DNA of 64,000 bases from Triplophysa rosa (taxonomy: Eukaryota > Chordata > Actinopteri > Cypriniformes > Nemacheilidae), in contig NC_079913.1 in the NCBI RefSeq assembly GCF_024868665.1, forward strand, positions 8,746,879-8,810,878. The letters run 5' to 3'. Positions 52,544 to 62,639 of the stretch are shown in pieces. Within the stretch, counting starts at the first letter, position 1. Each line of letters begins with the position of its first letter. Position numbers and translations under genes: made by a program. The notes under the pieces were generated by a model. The model was given only the letters and a program-made list of their open reading frames with translations. It did not search any database and was not told the DNA's origin.

Positions 52544-53202
52544 CTGTAAGGAAAAAGAAAACAAATATTATTTGAAAAGTAAATAAAACGACGCACGTGT
52601 GTATGTGTGTGCAAAAACACAATGCATACAATACAATATAGAACTCTCCTGATAGATTCAAATCAGTTTACAAAATCACATAAAACTCGTTTCAGCAAAC
52701 GCCGAAGCTTATAAAAAGTACAAGCAACGCATTGCGAATTAGACATGAGGAATTTTCTGCGCAAGTATATGCCTGCATTGTGAACCCGGGCCCCCCTCCC
52801 ACGCGCACACCCGCACGAGCCAGTACGCCCTACAAGAGACCTGCTGACGTGTTACTACAATGTTGTGCATTTGAAAGACATCTGACTTCACTGTCACCTT
52901 TGCAAAGTTAGAATGTCCAAACACTCCTTTGTTTTTACCCAACCCAATTAAAAAGTCAAACGTGAATGCCACTCGTTCCTTGCAGTGGGATTGCCAAGAC
53001 GTTAAGGAACAAACATTGGACAAACATTGTTTTCGGGAAGAACACGGTGATGCACTAATGCATGTCACAGGTCACAAAATAACAATTGCAATGCAACTTT
53101 TTCTTTATAGTAGTTCGTTTGTTTTGTGTAACTTTGTCGCGTAATTTGTAAGTTTAAGGTTATCGACAGTTCGAAAAACTCACCTTTGCGTTAAAGACTT
53201 GT

Positions 53203-53315
53203 TTACGTTTTTGGGTCTGATTTGCTGGGCGCCTGTTCCACCGAATGTGTCGTATCTGGACAGCGGTTCGCATCTGTCGTCTGGACGTTGGGTCTTTTAC
53301 TTTGGCAAGGAGGAT
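53203..53315 (-). CDS. cdkn1b: cdkn1b coding exon 2 (C-terminal 36 residues)
   Basis: It is too short to stand out as an ORF and was found by looking for the p27 tail. The acceptor AG lies at 53316-53317 and the frame continues from exon 1 through PPCQSKRPN to HSVEQAPSKSDPKT and the stop TAA at 53205-53203. A GTGAGT donor follows 19 bases after the stop (exon end 53184). This matches the human gene, where the last intron also lies in the 3'UTR just after the stop. Confidence 0.9.
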
Positions 53316-54058
53316 CTATTGAAAGAATGCACATGATGTTAGAAAACCGAAAGTCGCCGAAAATGTTTCAGCTACAGCGTTTTGTATATCAGTAGCGTGC
53401 TGAAGTTCGGTCTGTCTTTACTGAGCATATTAGTTTCAGCACTGTGATGCGTGACTTAAAAAACAATGGTTGTCCCCTCCGATATCACCGTTTTACGGTG
53501 TGATAATTTGTTATTATGCCATTATCTTCGATTGATTTTTGAAACGTTTTCTGACGTGATTCGTAATGCCCGCTTGTCACGAGCTTGCAAACATTTACCC
53601 TGATCCTCTGTCGACGGTCTTTTCCTCGGTGTGGTTAGTGCTGTTCGGCAGTCCGACTCACTCCCAGTCTCTGAGTTTTCAGATTCCCCCTGTCCGTTCT
53701 CCAGGGAGGGAGTTGTCAACAAATAATCGTGATTCCCGTTATGGTCCACAGTCCCGGTAGAGGTAGCCCGTTTTACGTGATGCGGTCTGGTGTAAAAATC
53801 CGGCAGATCTTTGCCATCCACCTCTTGCCACTCGTACTTGCCCAGCGCGAGCGGTTCGTTTTTGGCAAAATCGAAATTCCACTTTTCCTTGGATGCTTCC
53901 TCTATCTCCCGCATTTGCTCCCTAACATCCCGTCCTAACTCTTCGCGATCCCCGGACCCGAACAGATTTCTGCACACCGGAGGTCTGGTGCTATCCGGCT
54001 GTCTCGCGTCCACCCTGTCCAGCGGCGGACTTCCATTAGAGACGCGCACTTTTGACAT
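53203..54058 (-). CDS. cdkn1b: Cyclin-dependent kinase inhibitor 1B (p27Kip1)
   Basis: p27Kip1 binds cyclin-CDK2/4 complexes in the nucleus and blocks G1/S progression. Coding exons are 54058-53599 and 53315-53203, joined across a 283-bp intron (donor GTAAAT, acceptor TTTCAATAG), giving 190 residues (human 198). The ATG at 54058 is chosen because the N-terminus then matches vertebrate p27 with Ser10 in NGSP; an in-frame ATG at 54112 is upstream. Seen: cyclin-binding RNLFG at residues 30-34, CDK-binding KWNFDF at 59-64, KYEWQEV at 74-80, a Tyr at 89 matching human Tyr88 (the next Tyr is Thr here), and basic RKRPSTED near 148 keeping the Thr157 equivalent. The C-terminus reads SVEQAPSK where human has SVEQTPKK, so the CDK2-phosphorylated, SKP2-recognised Thr187 is Ala. 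The last residue is Thr, like human Thr198. Which teleost duplicate (a or b) it is cannot be settled here. Confidence 0.96.
53599..54058 (-). CDS. cdkn1b: cdkn1b coding exon 1
   Basis: Start codon 54058-54056. The exon ends in phase 1 (one base of the Asp codon) at 53599, followed by a GTAAAT donor. It holds the whole kinase-inhibitory domain and the first part of the nuclear-localisation region. Reading through the donor gives only a short unrelated tail, whereas splicing restores the p27 C-terminus. Confidence 0.95.
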
Positions 54059-54360
54059 TTTTTCACATGAAACTTTGCCCAAGAACCGTACTTGCGATCG
54101 AGCCAAACGCACAAACTAAAAGCAATCGCTCCCAAAGCCGAACGAATCACAAAGTGAACCAGATGCACGCATAACAAAGGCGTAAAAATGCACGTAGAAA
54201 GGTTACGAAAGCGCGCAGGAAGAAATGCTCGTCAAAACAGCGCGCGGCACCGAGATGCGCTCCGATCCCGTCTCGTAGTAATTCCGAAGAAAAACAGACA
54301 AGTCATTCGAGTAGGCGAGCACCCAATATGGCGATTGCAAGTAAACGGAGAAGAAAAAAA

Positions 54361-54575
54361 GATTGACAGCGAAGGCTATTTAAACAGTAGGCGAATTTCA
54401 TTGGCTGTGGAGCGCAAGACACCGCCCACCGCTGAAAGAGCGTACGAAAGCTGAAGACGCGCATCGTTTGATTGACAGCAGAGGCCATTTAAACAGAAGA
54501 GGCTTTTCATTGGCTGTTGGACATAGGTTCCGCCTACTAGTGGAAAAACTATACAAACAGTGGAGGCGCGAGCTC
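54361..54575 (-). promoter_or_regulatory. cdkn1b promoter region: tandem 109-bp duplication with CCAAT and GC boxes
   Basis: Two direct copies (54361-54469 and 54470 to about 54575) start with GATTGACAGC. Each carries a TTTAAA core, a minus-strand CCAAT box (54400-54404 and 54509-54513) and a GC-box-like CCGCC (54422-54427 and about 54530). The human p27 promoter is TATA-poor and driven by NF-Y (CCAAT) and Sp1 sites, so this is the likely core promoter, 300-500 bases upstream of the start codon. The transcription start is not defined by the sequence. Confidence 0.65.
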
Positions 54576-54599
54576 CCTGCAGTGAGCGACTTCGCACTG

Positions 54600-55600
54600 T
54601 GGTACATCTAAAATGAAATACATTATAACCGGACATTATTACAAAATATCGACACTACAGGTAAATTCATCCTGTTTTATACATGCAGTGTGAAAAAAAC
54701 TGCACTAATGTGACAGAATATAACGGGTCCATTCTGACATTTCTTTAGTTCAGCTTTACACTCTGTCACTATACCCTGGTGTGATTTGCTATCTCCGTGC
54801 CAAGTGTGAGGTCATAGTTGGCAGACGGCTTATCTCTGGCAGACTTTGGCATTAAGAATAATAAGTAGCTGAAATCTTCCACCACAGGCTGTTTCTTTTC
54901 AAGAGTCTACAATTGCGTGCACAAACTAAATACGTTTATGATAAAGCACTACATCTATGTGGCCTTTATGGCATTTCTTGTAATATTGTTTCAAATGGTA
55001 ATTATGACATCATAAGAATAAATATAATATGTTGCAAAAGATACGTAATGTTTGTTATTTTGTCAATATTTGTCATTTTAAAATACGTAATATGTGATAC
55101 CGGGAGTTTTTCCCAGATGTTTATTACTGATGCATTTGCATACGTGTGCAGTTTAGGTCGTTTTGTTTTTAGGTAATGTTGTACTGTGTATCTTTTTTTT
55201 CTGTATCCGCGTGCGTCACTGAAAGTTGTAAGGGAACTACGCAACATTCTTTTAAACAAACATGACTTCACTGCCATCTAGTGATTTCAATAAAAATGTA
55301 GTACACACATTGTGCGTCTGAGAGTTTTTAATAGTCACCTAAACAGTGTTGGATTAAATGTTCATGCTTTATGCAAATATCGTATGCTAATGTACAATAA
55401 GATGGCGTTAAGAAATTACATCTCTTAAGTACATTACTTTTAAATGTATAGTCAGTTAGCAGTATAGCGGTAAAGTCATCACCAGAAGACTCGTCCTGTT
55501 CTACCCCTGATTGGATAATACTCGCTGCCATCATTGGTTTGTTTAAAACTATCAGGTTCAGGGCCAATCAGAGTTAGAAGAAGGCGGGTCTCTTGGCAGA
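54600..55600. other. No gene seen (upstream of cdkn1b)
   Basis: Mostly AT-rich. It contains AAGATGGCG near 55400 and inverted CCAAT motifs near 55510-55575 that could belong to a plus-strand promoter at 55.6 kb. Confidence 0.4.
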
Positions 55601-56042
55601 GAGAGTCGATTCAAAACAATGGCGGAGGCACCAGATATCCACCGTGTTTAGCTCTGAGAGTTTCGGAGCAGAAACGTAAGCTGATGTAAAAGTATCTATG
55701 GGAATTGGAGGAATTAAATACTTGGCTGGAAAGTGTCAACAGCACAATTAGTCGGTGAGTGTTCTCTGTCATGCACGGTGTGCTAAACAGAAATCAGAGC
55801 GCCGTCTCAGTTATCCACACCCCAAGCATCTCCCGAGGCAGATCATGAAATGACAGTTAATCACCTCAATGATTTTCTGAATGATTACATTAGATTTTAT
55901 ATGCTGCCTATTTGTTAAGAAATAATAATACGTTTACATTTATTTAGAGCTAAACAATACTTGTAGAGTATACAAATGTTTACGAGTTATAATATAAATT
56001 GTTTATGAAGGTTGAGGTGTAGTCAGATATATTTAGAAGCAT

Positions 56043-56750
56043 TAAAGGGATACTTCAGCCAAGAAACAAAATGTCCCCATGTTTTACTCACCCTCAGGGC
56101 ATCCTAACTGAATATGACTTTCTTCTTGAAGAATAAGGCAGTCGTAGTTATAATACCACATATGTTTTTTCTTCCAAGTGGTAGAATGGGGGGTTAGTTT
56201 TTGTAAAGTTTTTGAAGCTCCAAAAAGTGCATCCATCGATCAAAGAACTGCTCGACACGGCTCCATGGACAGGTCTTCTGAAGCGAATCGATGTGTTTGT
56301 TTAAGAGAAATATCCATGTTGACAACGCTATAGACGGTAATGTCTACCTTCCATTATCCCTCCACTGCGCATGAACCTGAGGCTTGTCTTTCCAGCAAAT
56401 GACAGCGATTTACGACACACCTGCATAATTTTCTGGAAAAACAAGCCTCTGGTTCACATGCAGCCGAGGGATAACGGAAAGTCGACATTAGCGTTAAAAG
56501 CGTTGTCAATAAGGATATTTCTCTTAAACAAACGCTTCGATTCAGTTCTTTGATCGATGGATGCACTTTTTGGAACATCAAAAATTTGCCCCCCATTCAC
56601 TCCCATTCTACCGCTTGGAATAAAAATGATATGTGGTATTATAACTCCAACTGCATTATTCTTAAAGAAGAAAGTCATATCCAGTTAGGATGGCCTGAGG
56701 GTGAGTACAATATGGGGAAATTTTGTTTCTTGGCTGAAGTATCCCTTTAA
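56043..56750. mobile_element. 708-bp foldback MITE
   Basis: The ends are inverted: AAAGGGATACTTCAGCCAAG at the left and CTTGGCTGAAGTATCCCTTT at the right. The inner parts also mirror one another (GAATATGACTTTCTTC against GAAGAAAGTCATATCC, GTGCATCCATCGATCAAAGA against its complement), so almost the whole element folds on itself. It carries no transposase. Confidence 0.85.
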
Positions 56751-56862
56751 GAGAGAGTGCCCAAAATATAGTGCTTATACTGTATGTGAAGAACTTAACC
56801 AACTATGTGTGTTGCTTAATCTAGCATCCTTCAATACTAAAGAATCACCAATAAACTATATA

Positions 56863-57011
56863 CAGTTGAGGTGAAAAGTTTACACCCCCCTTGCAGAATC
56901 TGGAAGATGCAGAAAATTCGGAAAAAATAAGAGGAATTTTGAAAATTAAGGTTTATTTTTAAGGTTTAAGATTCTGCATGGGGGGGTGTAAACTTTTGAC
57001 CTCAACTGTAA
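56863..57011. mobile_element. Small Tc1/mariner-type MITE
   Basis: Inverted ends CAGTTGAGGTGAAAAGTTTA and its mirror CTTTTGACCTCAACTG are flanked by TA. The interior (TTGCAGAATCTGGA against GATTCTGCATGG) is also inverted. End sequence and TA target are those of Tc1-like elements; no coding sequence remains. Confidence 0.75.
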
Positions 57012-57060
57012 AAAAGTGAATAAAAACAAATAGATTTACTTACCAGTAACATAAATGGTT

Positions 57061-57467
57061 GTATGTAAATGCATGGATTGAACTGAATTTAGCAATTGGT
57101 ATCAATTTCTATTTAAATTGACTGAAAATATACTTGTACACAATGCACGTTTCTTAATATTAAGCCTAAAATGTGTTTTAATGTCACTTTTGATAAGGAT
57201 CGTATGATTTTTGAATACTATATCAGTCTTTTAATAAGATATATTTAATGTGTACCTGAAGTATACTTGCAATAGTTTCACTTTAGCACAATTAAATATA
57301 CTTCAGTATTATCTTAAGTTGGACCTCAGCATTACTTCTGCACAATTAAAGTGCATTAAGTACAAAGTTAGTTGTTCCAATTTAGCACAGTTTAAGTGTA
57401 CCAATTTAGTATACCAAACATACAATCGCAGGGTATTTGTATTTTAAGTATGTAAATGCATGGATTT
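57061..57467. repeat. AT-rich degenerate repeat bounded by a 19-bp direct repeat
   Basis: GTATGTAAATGCATGGATT occurs at 57061-57079 and again at 57448-57466. Between them are loosely repeated motifs such as AAGTATACTT and TTTAGCACA with AATTAA. It could be an old insertion with its target duplication, or local duplication. Confidence 0.4.
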
Positions 57468-58100
57468 GCAGTATGCTTAGCATGAAATAAATGTATTTCA
57501 AATACATTTTAGTAATTTAGTATCAAATACATTAATTACATTTTAGTAGACATCGGACATTTGGTCATTGTGGCCGCTGCTGAGGCAGCGTCCCTTATTT
57601 TTCTGTTTAGATGGCAACCCAACTGGTATCACTGAACTTCCTGGAAAAGTATTTTTTTTCCTTTAGACTAATACAACTGTCACTGTGGCAGAAAGGATCC
57701 AGTTGGCCAAACACCCCACCTCAAAACCCAGTCACGAGTAAAAATAAATCGAATTTATGCAATTTATGTCGGTCATCCCACTGAGGTCAAAAGATATGGA
57801 AATACGTATTTGTTTGGAAAAATCACATTCCTGAGTAATTTTTTTAAAATGACTATTAGAATCTGCATTGTCTCGTGATCTATTGACACATAAAACACAA
57901 ATTTTTCTAACAAATCAATGCAGTGCTGTCGCAAGGGCACAAAGGCTGCAGCTTTCATCGGGTGCCTGTATAAAAAGTTTGAGTGCTCTTTAACATTTCT
58001 TATGAAGGTATTAAAAAAAAGTGTGGCTCAGAGGTATGGGAAGTGGCACTGAAGCCTGACTTGTTTGAATGTTCTGACATTTTTTTTTTCGTGTTACAGA
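57468..58100. other. No gene seen
   Basis: AT-rich sequence with no ORF supported by homology; likely intron of the possible plus-strand transcript if that is real. Confidence 0.5.
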
Positions 58101-58265
58101 AGACCTGCACTGGCCCTTGATCAAGAGGTCTGAGGCCAGGGTGTTGACCTGCAGGCGAATGGTGGTAAAGATTGGAGGAGGAGCAGCAGCCTGTCGGAAG
58201 CCAAGGAGGTGTTGCAGCACCAAGAGGTGGAGCCTGACACCGGTGGAGCAGCACCTGTGAGGAGG
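58101..58265 (+). other. Exon-like segment between strong splice signals
   Basis: It is preceded by a run of T ending GTGTTACAG and followed by GTAAGTGAAG. It is more GC-rich than its flanks and open over most of its length in one frame (GQGVDLQANGGKDW onward), but that frame has a TGA near the start and no ATG. No protein family recognised. Confidence 0.35.
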
Positions 58266-58429
58266 TAAGTGAAGTCAATAGGTGTGTTCGACTTCATGCG
58301 GCATCGCAAGAACCGAAAGGCAGATGACATTACATTACGCAAGAGAGTTTTTTAAAATACTCTTGTGGTTCTGAGGTGTCATTTGCTGATCGGTTCAAGC
58401 GGCGCCGCATGAAGACTACAGGGGGGTAG

Positions 58430-58725
58430 GTTGGTTTAAAAAAAACTTTTGGACAAAAAAAAATTTTTTAGGCCAATATTGGGACCTGCAGCATAACCCC
58501 CTGTTTACAGGCTCTGGAATCTCAGGGAGGAGACACTCTCCGGTGCTTCCCCCTTTTTGCGGGTACCCTTTTAAGGCCTCTCTCCGTACTTCACAGGGGT
58601 CACCAACCCTGCGTGTTACGGCTGTCATGTGCTGGTCAGCCACCTGGCCTTGAACCCTGAACTTTCTGGTTGAGGGACAGTGCTCATACCCTCTGAGCCA
58701 CTGTGACCTGCACACTTGTGGCAGT
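58430..58725 (-). mobile_element. tRNA-derived SINE fragment
   Basis: On the minus strand it starts with a tRNA-like head (GTGGCTCAGAGGGTATGAG, then a B-box-like GGTTCAAGGCC), followed by a unique body containing GGGTACCCGC and ending in a T-rich tract near 58440-58470. It sits directly beside the tandem tRNA-like array and may be related to its origin. Confidence 0.55.
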
Positions 58726-58784
58726 TCCCCTAGCGTGTTCGTCTTTCGTTTTACTAAATATTCCTAAAGAATCTTAAATGTTAG

Positions 58785-59790
58785 GGGTTCGAACCAGAAC
58801 ATTCATGTTCAATGCACGAAAGTTCTACCACTAAGCCACAGCGACATTGTCATGACAGTGTTATTTTTAGGTAACAACCCCTGTTTAATATTGCAAAAAA
58901 AAAAACTTAAATGCTTGAGGGTTCAAAACACGATAGTTCTACCACCAAGCCACTGCGGCAGTGGCACATCGACGTTATTTTTTGGTAACAATGCCTTGTT
59001 TAATATTCCTTAAGAATCTTAAAGATGAGGGATTTGAACCAGAACTTTCATGTCCAATGCACGAGAGTTCTACAGCTAAACCACTGTGGTAATGGGTTGG
59101 TGTTGTTATTTTTGGTAACAATCCATGTTTAATAATGCTAAAAAAAAATTAAATGCTTAAGGGTTCAAAACACAAAGGTTCTACCACCAAGCCACGTTGA
59201 CGTTATTTTTTGGTAACAATGCCTTGTTTACTATTTCTTAAGAACCTTAAAGATGAGGGATTCGAACCACAACTTTCACGTCCAATGCACGAGAGTTCTA
59301 CCGCTAAGCCACTGTGTTAATGGGTTGGTGTTGTTATTTTTGGTAACAATCCATGTTTAATATTGCTAAAAAAACTTAAATGCTTTGGGGTTCAAACAAG
59401 AAGTTTCATGTTCAAAGTTCTATAACATCGATGTTATTTTTTTGGTAACAATCCCTTGTTCAATGTTCCCAAAGATCCTCAAACATTAGAGGTTAGAAAC
59501 TAAAGTTTCACGTTCAATGCACGAGAGTTCTACCACTAAGCCACTGTGTTGTTGTTGTTGTTATCTTTGGTAACAATCCCTCTTTGATATTGCTAAGAAA
59601 AATCTAAACGCTTTGAACGTGAAACTTGTAGTTTGAATCCTAAATCACGAAAGTTCTACCACCAAGCTATTTTTTTGTAACAATCCCTTCCTTGTTTAAT
59701 ATTCCTATTGAATCTTATATATTACGGGTTCAAACCAGAACTTTCACGTACAAAGCACGAGAGTTCTACCACTAAGCCTGTGGGGTCAAA
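58785..59790 (-). repeat. Tandem array of about nine tRNA-like units
   Basis: On the minus strand each unit begins like a tRNA: GTGGCTTAGTGGTAGAAC (A-box-like), then CTCTCGTGCATTG, then a B-box-like GGTTCGAACC or a decayed version. A linker with TTAAACA and GGGATTGTTACCAAA follows. The plus-strand GTTCTACC core recurs near 58823, 58934, 59064, 59176, 59292, 59416, 59524, 59651 and 59763, so the period is 108-130 bases. Neighbouring units differ in linker and B-box, with a two-unit step near 235 bases. The units resemble tRNA-Gly-type heads, but pairing is poor and none is a clean tRNA gene. Confidence 0.75.
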
Positions 59791-60529
59791 TTCTAGCATT
59801 AAATTCGCAGTGCTTTGCTGAGTTTTTTGCACAATTATTGCACAATGTTGGGATTATGTTTAGGGTTAGTTTGCAGTTTCATTTTTTCCAAGTTTTGAAC
59901 CAGGACTTTCAAGCATCACTTGATTGTTTGTTCACCAACACCTTTAACACTGAGGCCTACACACAGATAACAGCTCCCCTGGAAGTTATAGGTTATGCAC
60001 CATAATGTGAATTTAATGACCATTTAATTTGACATGTTTTATTACAGATATCACCTGTAATTCTTGGGGACTTTGGGAATTAAACTACCAGCACTGTGCA
60101 AATAGTTTTCACTTACAAACGTGAATGGGATTTGAATCTGTTTATTTTTGTAAGCCCTTTCAGCACTTGGTTTGATGAATCTTTTTTTTAAATTTTTTAA
60201 TAAGGGTAAGGTTGTTATACAATATGTTATGAAAGAATCCGACTTAAATGGGAATCTTGACACAAATTATGGGTTTTGAACCACTGAACCAATCAATTTG
60301 CAATGTTTGCCCCCCCAAGAATCAAATCAAGACTTAGAAAACACTGCAAACTTACTGACCTAAAATTCTCTATGCCAAAACTTGAACTTGGAATTTCTAA
60401 CACTGTGTCACATAAATTCATATCCTACGATCTATCAGTGGCAGGCTAAGTGTGGTATAATGAAAATATACAAATTATCCAGTACATACATGTCCCTAGC
60501 ATGGGATTCAGCATATAAACACACCAGAG

Positions 60530-60749
60530 ACAAAATAGCCTACAAATAAAATGTTTATTAAACTTACATTTGAAAGCACATCTGATTAATTTATTATCAG
60601 AGAGATTCATGAACTACATAAGGGAGACATCCAGGGCTCCCGGATGCAAAATGGAGAAACACGGTTTTTGAGAAACAACAAAATGTTTATATCTGGGTAA
60701 GGTTTTGTTTATTAGTGTCTTTTGTTTGTGACCAATGAGAAGCTGAACA
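60530..60749 (-). other. cdpf1: cdpf1 3'UTR and poly(A) signal
   Basis: After the stop the minus strand runs without coding signal to an AATAAA at 60559-60554, which would end the transcript near 60535. A plus-strand AATAAA lies almost back to back at 60545-60550, so a convergent plus-strand transcript could end in the same place. Confidence 0.6.
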
Positions 60750-61443
60750 TTATGAGGAGGACGTCTTCTGGGTGTTCTTTTTCTTCGCCAGCTCAGCCTG
60801 AATCTGTTCTGGAAACTGATGGATGTGATCTCGCACACATGGCAAGCAAAAGCGTTTGGTGTAGAACAAGCTGCAGTCCTAAAAATAACAAGTGACATGA
60901 GATATGATTTGAAATGTTGTTTACTATTAAATATTAGAGCAATTACTATTAAAAAAAGCACATACCGCCCCAACACACACAGTCTTACTGCACAAGCTGC
61001 ATTTGGATCCTAAAACCAGGAACTTTTCTCTGTCTGGACTGAAGGGGTCTTTCATGCCATAACATTCTTCCAAGAGGCTGCGTGACAAGCGCAGATCATA
61101 TTAAAATGAATAAAGATTTATAAACAATTCAGTCACGTTTAGATTATGTTGGGTTGGTCGGTGTTAAACATGGGATTTAAGACGCAGAAAATAGTTTAAT
61201 ACATGTAAGCATGCAAACAATATAAAGTGATGTTTAAGTATTGACATTTAATATACATATTCAGAAACAAAATGTATAGTATCATGCAATGTAATGCGCT
61301 TTGGATAAATGCATAAATGTAATTTATACTTACACTATCGCTCTCGTGTTTGGTGGCTTCTGTCCGTAGAAAGTATACGGACTCGATAATTCACAGAGTT
61401 TGCATCGAAATACGCCCAGCGCGGATCCTTCGTTGAGGTCCAT
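60750..61443 (-). CDS. cdpf1: Cysteine-rich DPF motif domain-containing protein 1
   Basis: Three coding exons: 61443-61334, 61077-60966 and 60878-60750, all with GT/AG borders (donors GTAAGT and GTATGT). They give a 116-residue protein (human CDPF1 is 123). Seen: CKLC at 14-17, QKPPNT at 28-33, the family-defining KDPF at 46-49 within EECYGMKDPFSPD, FLVLGSKCSLC at 56-66, CVGADCS at 71-77 and FCLPC at 84-88. The paired cysteines suggest zinc binding. The tail is lysine-rich and ends in serines. The first ATG in the likely leader (AACTTTAAAACG context) is out of frame; the second ATG fits the homologue. No molecular role is established for the family. In human the gene lies beside PPARA, as here, but there the two are tail to tail; here both are on the same strand. 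Confidence 0.95.
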
Positions 61444-61640
61444 TCGTTTTAAAGTTCATGTCTTGCAAATAAGCATCTAATGTTACAAAGTGTACTTAGG
61501 TTTCACTAAAGCATTCCGTTTATTTTGAAAAATGACGTTTTTGTGGAAGTGCCATGCTGGTATAACGTCACTACGGTGCGCAAAGAAGGACAAAATTATA
61601 ACGTGACTTGTGCACTACTTACATTAGCCACAAGAGGGCG
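61444..61640 (-). promoter_or_regulatory. Likely cdpf1 promoter/5' leader
   Basis: The stretch directly upstream of the cdpf1 start has more CpG than the flanks. It contains a CRE-like ACGTCA (61565-61570) within TATAACGTCA and a related TATAACGTGA about 30 bases away. No TATA box or defined start site can be assigned. Confidence 0.4.
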
Positions 61641-61779
61641 GCATCAGCGTAGTTAATTCACGCCGCAGCACACATTCGTGTTCAACACTTTTCTTTAAAG
61701 ACTACACACTCGTTGTTTTATGTAACGCTATCTACTCATTTTGCAATCCACAATTACTCCACAAAAATCCATGTTTTAA

Positions 61780-62639
61780 AAAATAGAAATTTAATGAAAC
61801 AGAAATGAAATTATTACATTTTAACGATGGTGATCAAAAGTGCATGTGTCAAAAAGTTTGCTCTAAAGATAAAATATGTAAGGTAGTATTTTCCTTGATT
61901 CACCTACAAAGACATTCCTATTAAACAGTAGTTTACCAATCAAGCAGTTTCTAAAAACAGATCTGATGTTTAGCATGTGGTCATATCCAAACTGTCCTGA
62001 TCAAAACAAACAGTGATGATGCAAACACTCATCCCAAATGCAAAAGGCAAACACTTACATTTTAAAGTCCATTATTGTACTATAATATTACATTTGGAGT
62101 GCTACAATAACATGTTTCATACAAAAGATTTTTACAAATAATGAGCATTTTAAATGAGGTAACAAACAATTCAAATTAAATTCTAACATTAAAATATTAC
62201 ATACTGTACATTGCATTACAAACTGCACAGTTTTCAGAATAGAAGCACTGTTATAAAATATCTTTGTTTTTTCTAGCAGTTTCTAAAACCTGGTTTATTT
62301 GATAGAGGCAGTGATGTGCATGACTTTATGGTGTTAATCTTCATGAACTATACCTTAAGGGGGGCTTCCCGTGCATCATGGGATGCCGTCTAGTAGTAAA
62401 TTGTGGGCAGTGTCCTTATAAAGGTCAGTGCATTATTAATGAGCAGAAACCCATGAAAGTTTCCACTGTGCATGATGCAAAGCAGCTGTGCACCCCAAGG
62501 ACTTCCTCACCAGACCCTCATTGTCTGAAAGCAGGTCTGTAATCCACCTACTCAAAGATTTCCTTTATCTCATATCCCGACGATAGAGGAGCGTTCCTGA
62601 GAACTGGAGAAGGAGTCATCACCACAGCAGATCCTGTGC
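61780..62639 (-). other. ppara: Probable ppara 3'UTR
   Basis: Downstream of the ppara stop the sequence is AT-rich with no ORF. Candidate minus-strand poly(A) signals are AATAAA at 62299-62294 and ATTAAA at 61795-61790. Which is used cannot be told. The cdpf1 promoter starts only about 150 bases further on. Confidence 0.45.

Larger units (their letters stand above)
55610..60550 (+). ncRNA. Possible plus-strand spliced transcript, unrecognised
   Basis: Three exon-like pieces are seen: a CpG-containing start near 55610-55752 (ACAATGGCGGAGG context, donor GTGAGT at 55753), a piece at 58101-58265 with a T-rich acceptor ending TTACAG and donor GTAAGT, and a piece after TTATTACAG at about 60049. 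A plus-strand AATAAA at 60545 could end it. An ATG at 55620 opens only a 10-codon frame. Another frame reads LWELEELNTWLESVNSTISR and would splice in frame into exon 2, but it has a stop just upstream and ends soon after. It is therefore best read as a noncoding RNA or a 5' leader; splice sites this good can also occur by chance. Confidence 0.28.

Noticed and set aside
54376..54636. 86-codon minus frame with an internal repeat QQPMKSLFCLNGLCCQS
   Set aside because: The apparent protein repeat is just the translated 109-bp promoter duplication upstream of cdkn1b.
58785..59790. Functional tRNA genes
   Set aside because: A- and B-box-like parts are present, but acceptor stems do not pair well and units differ in the anticodon arm, so they are called tRNA-like repeats.
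58785..59790. CRISPR-like array because of regular spacing
   Set aside because: Eukaryotic context, and the whole unit repeats rather than a short repeat with unique spacers; spacing also varies by 20 bases.
60614..60976. 120-codon minus frame over the cdpf1 3' exon
   Set aside because: It is in a different frame from the conserved CDPF1 reading; the spliced CDPF1 frame explains the region.
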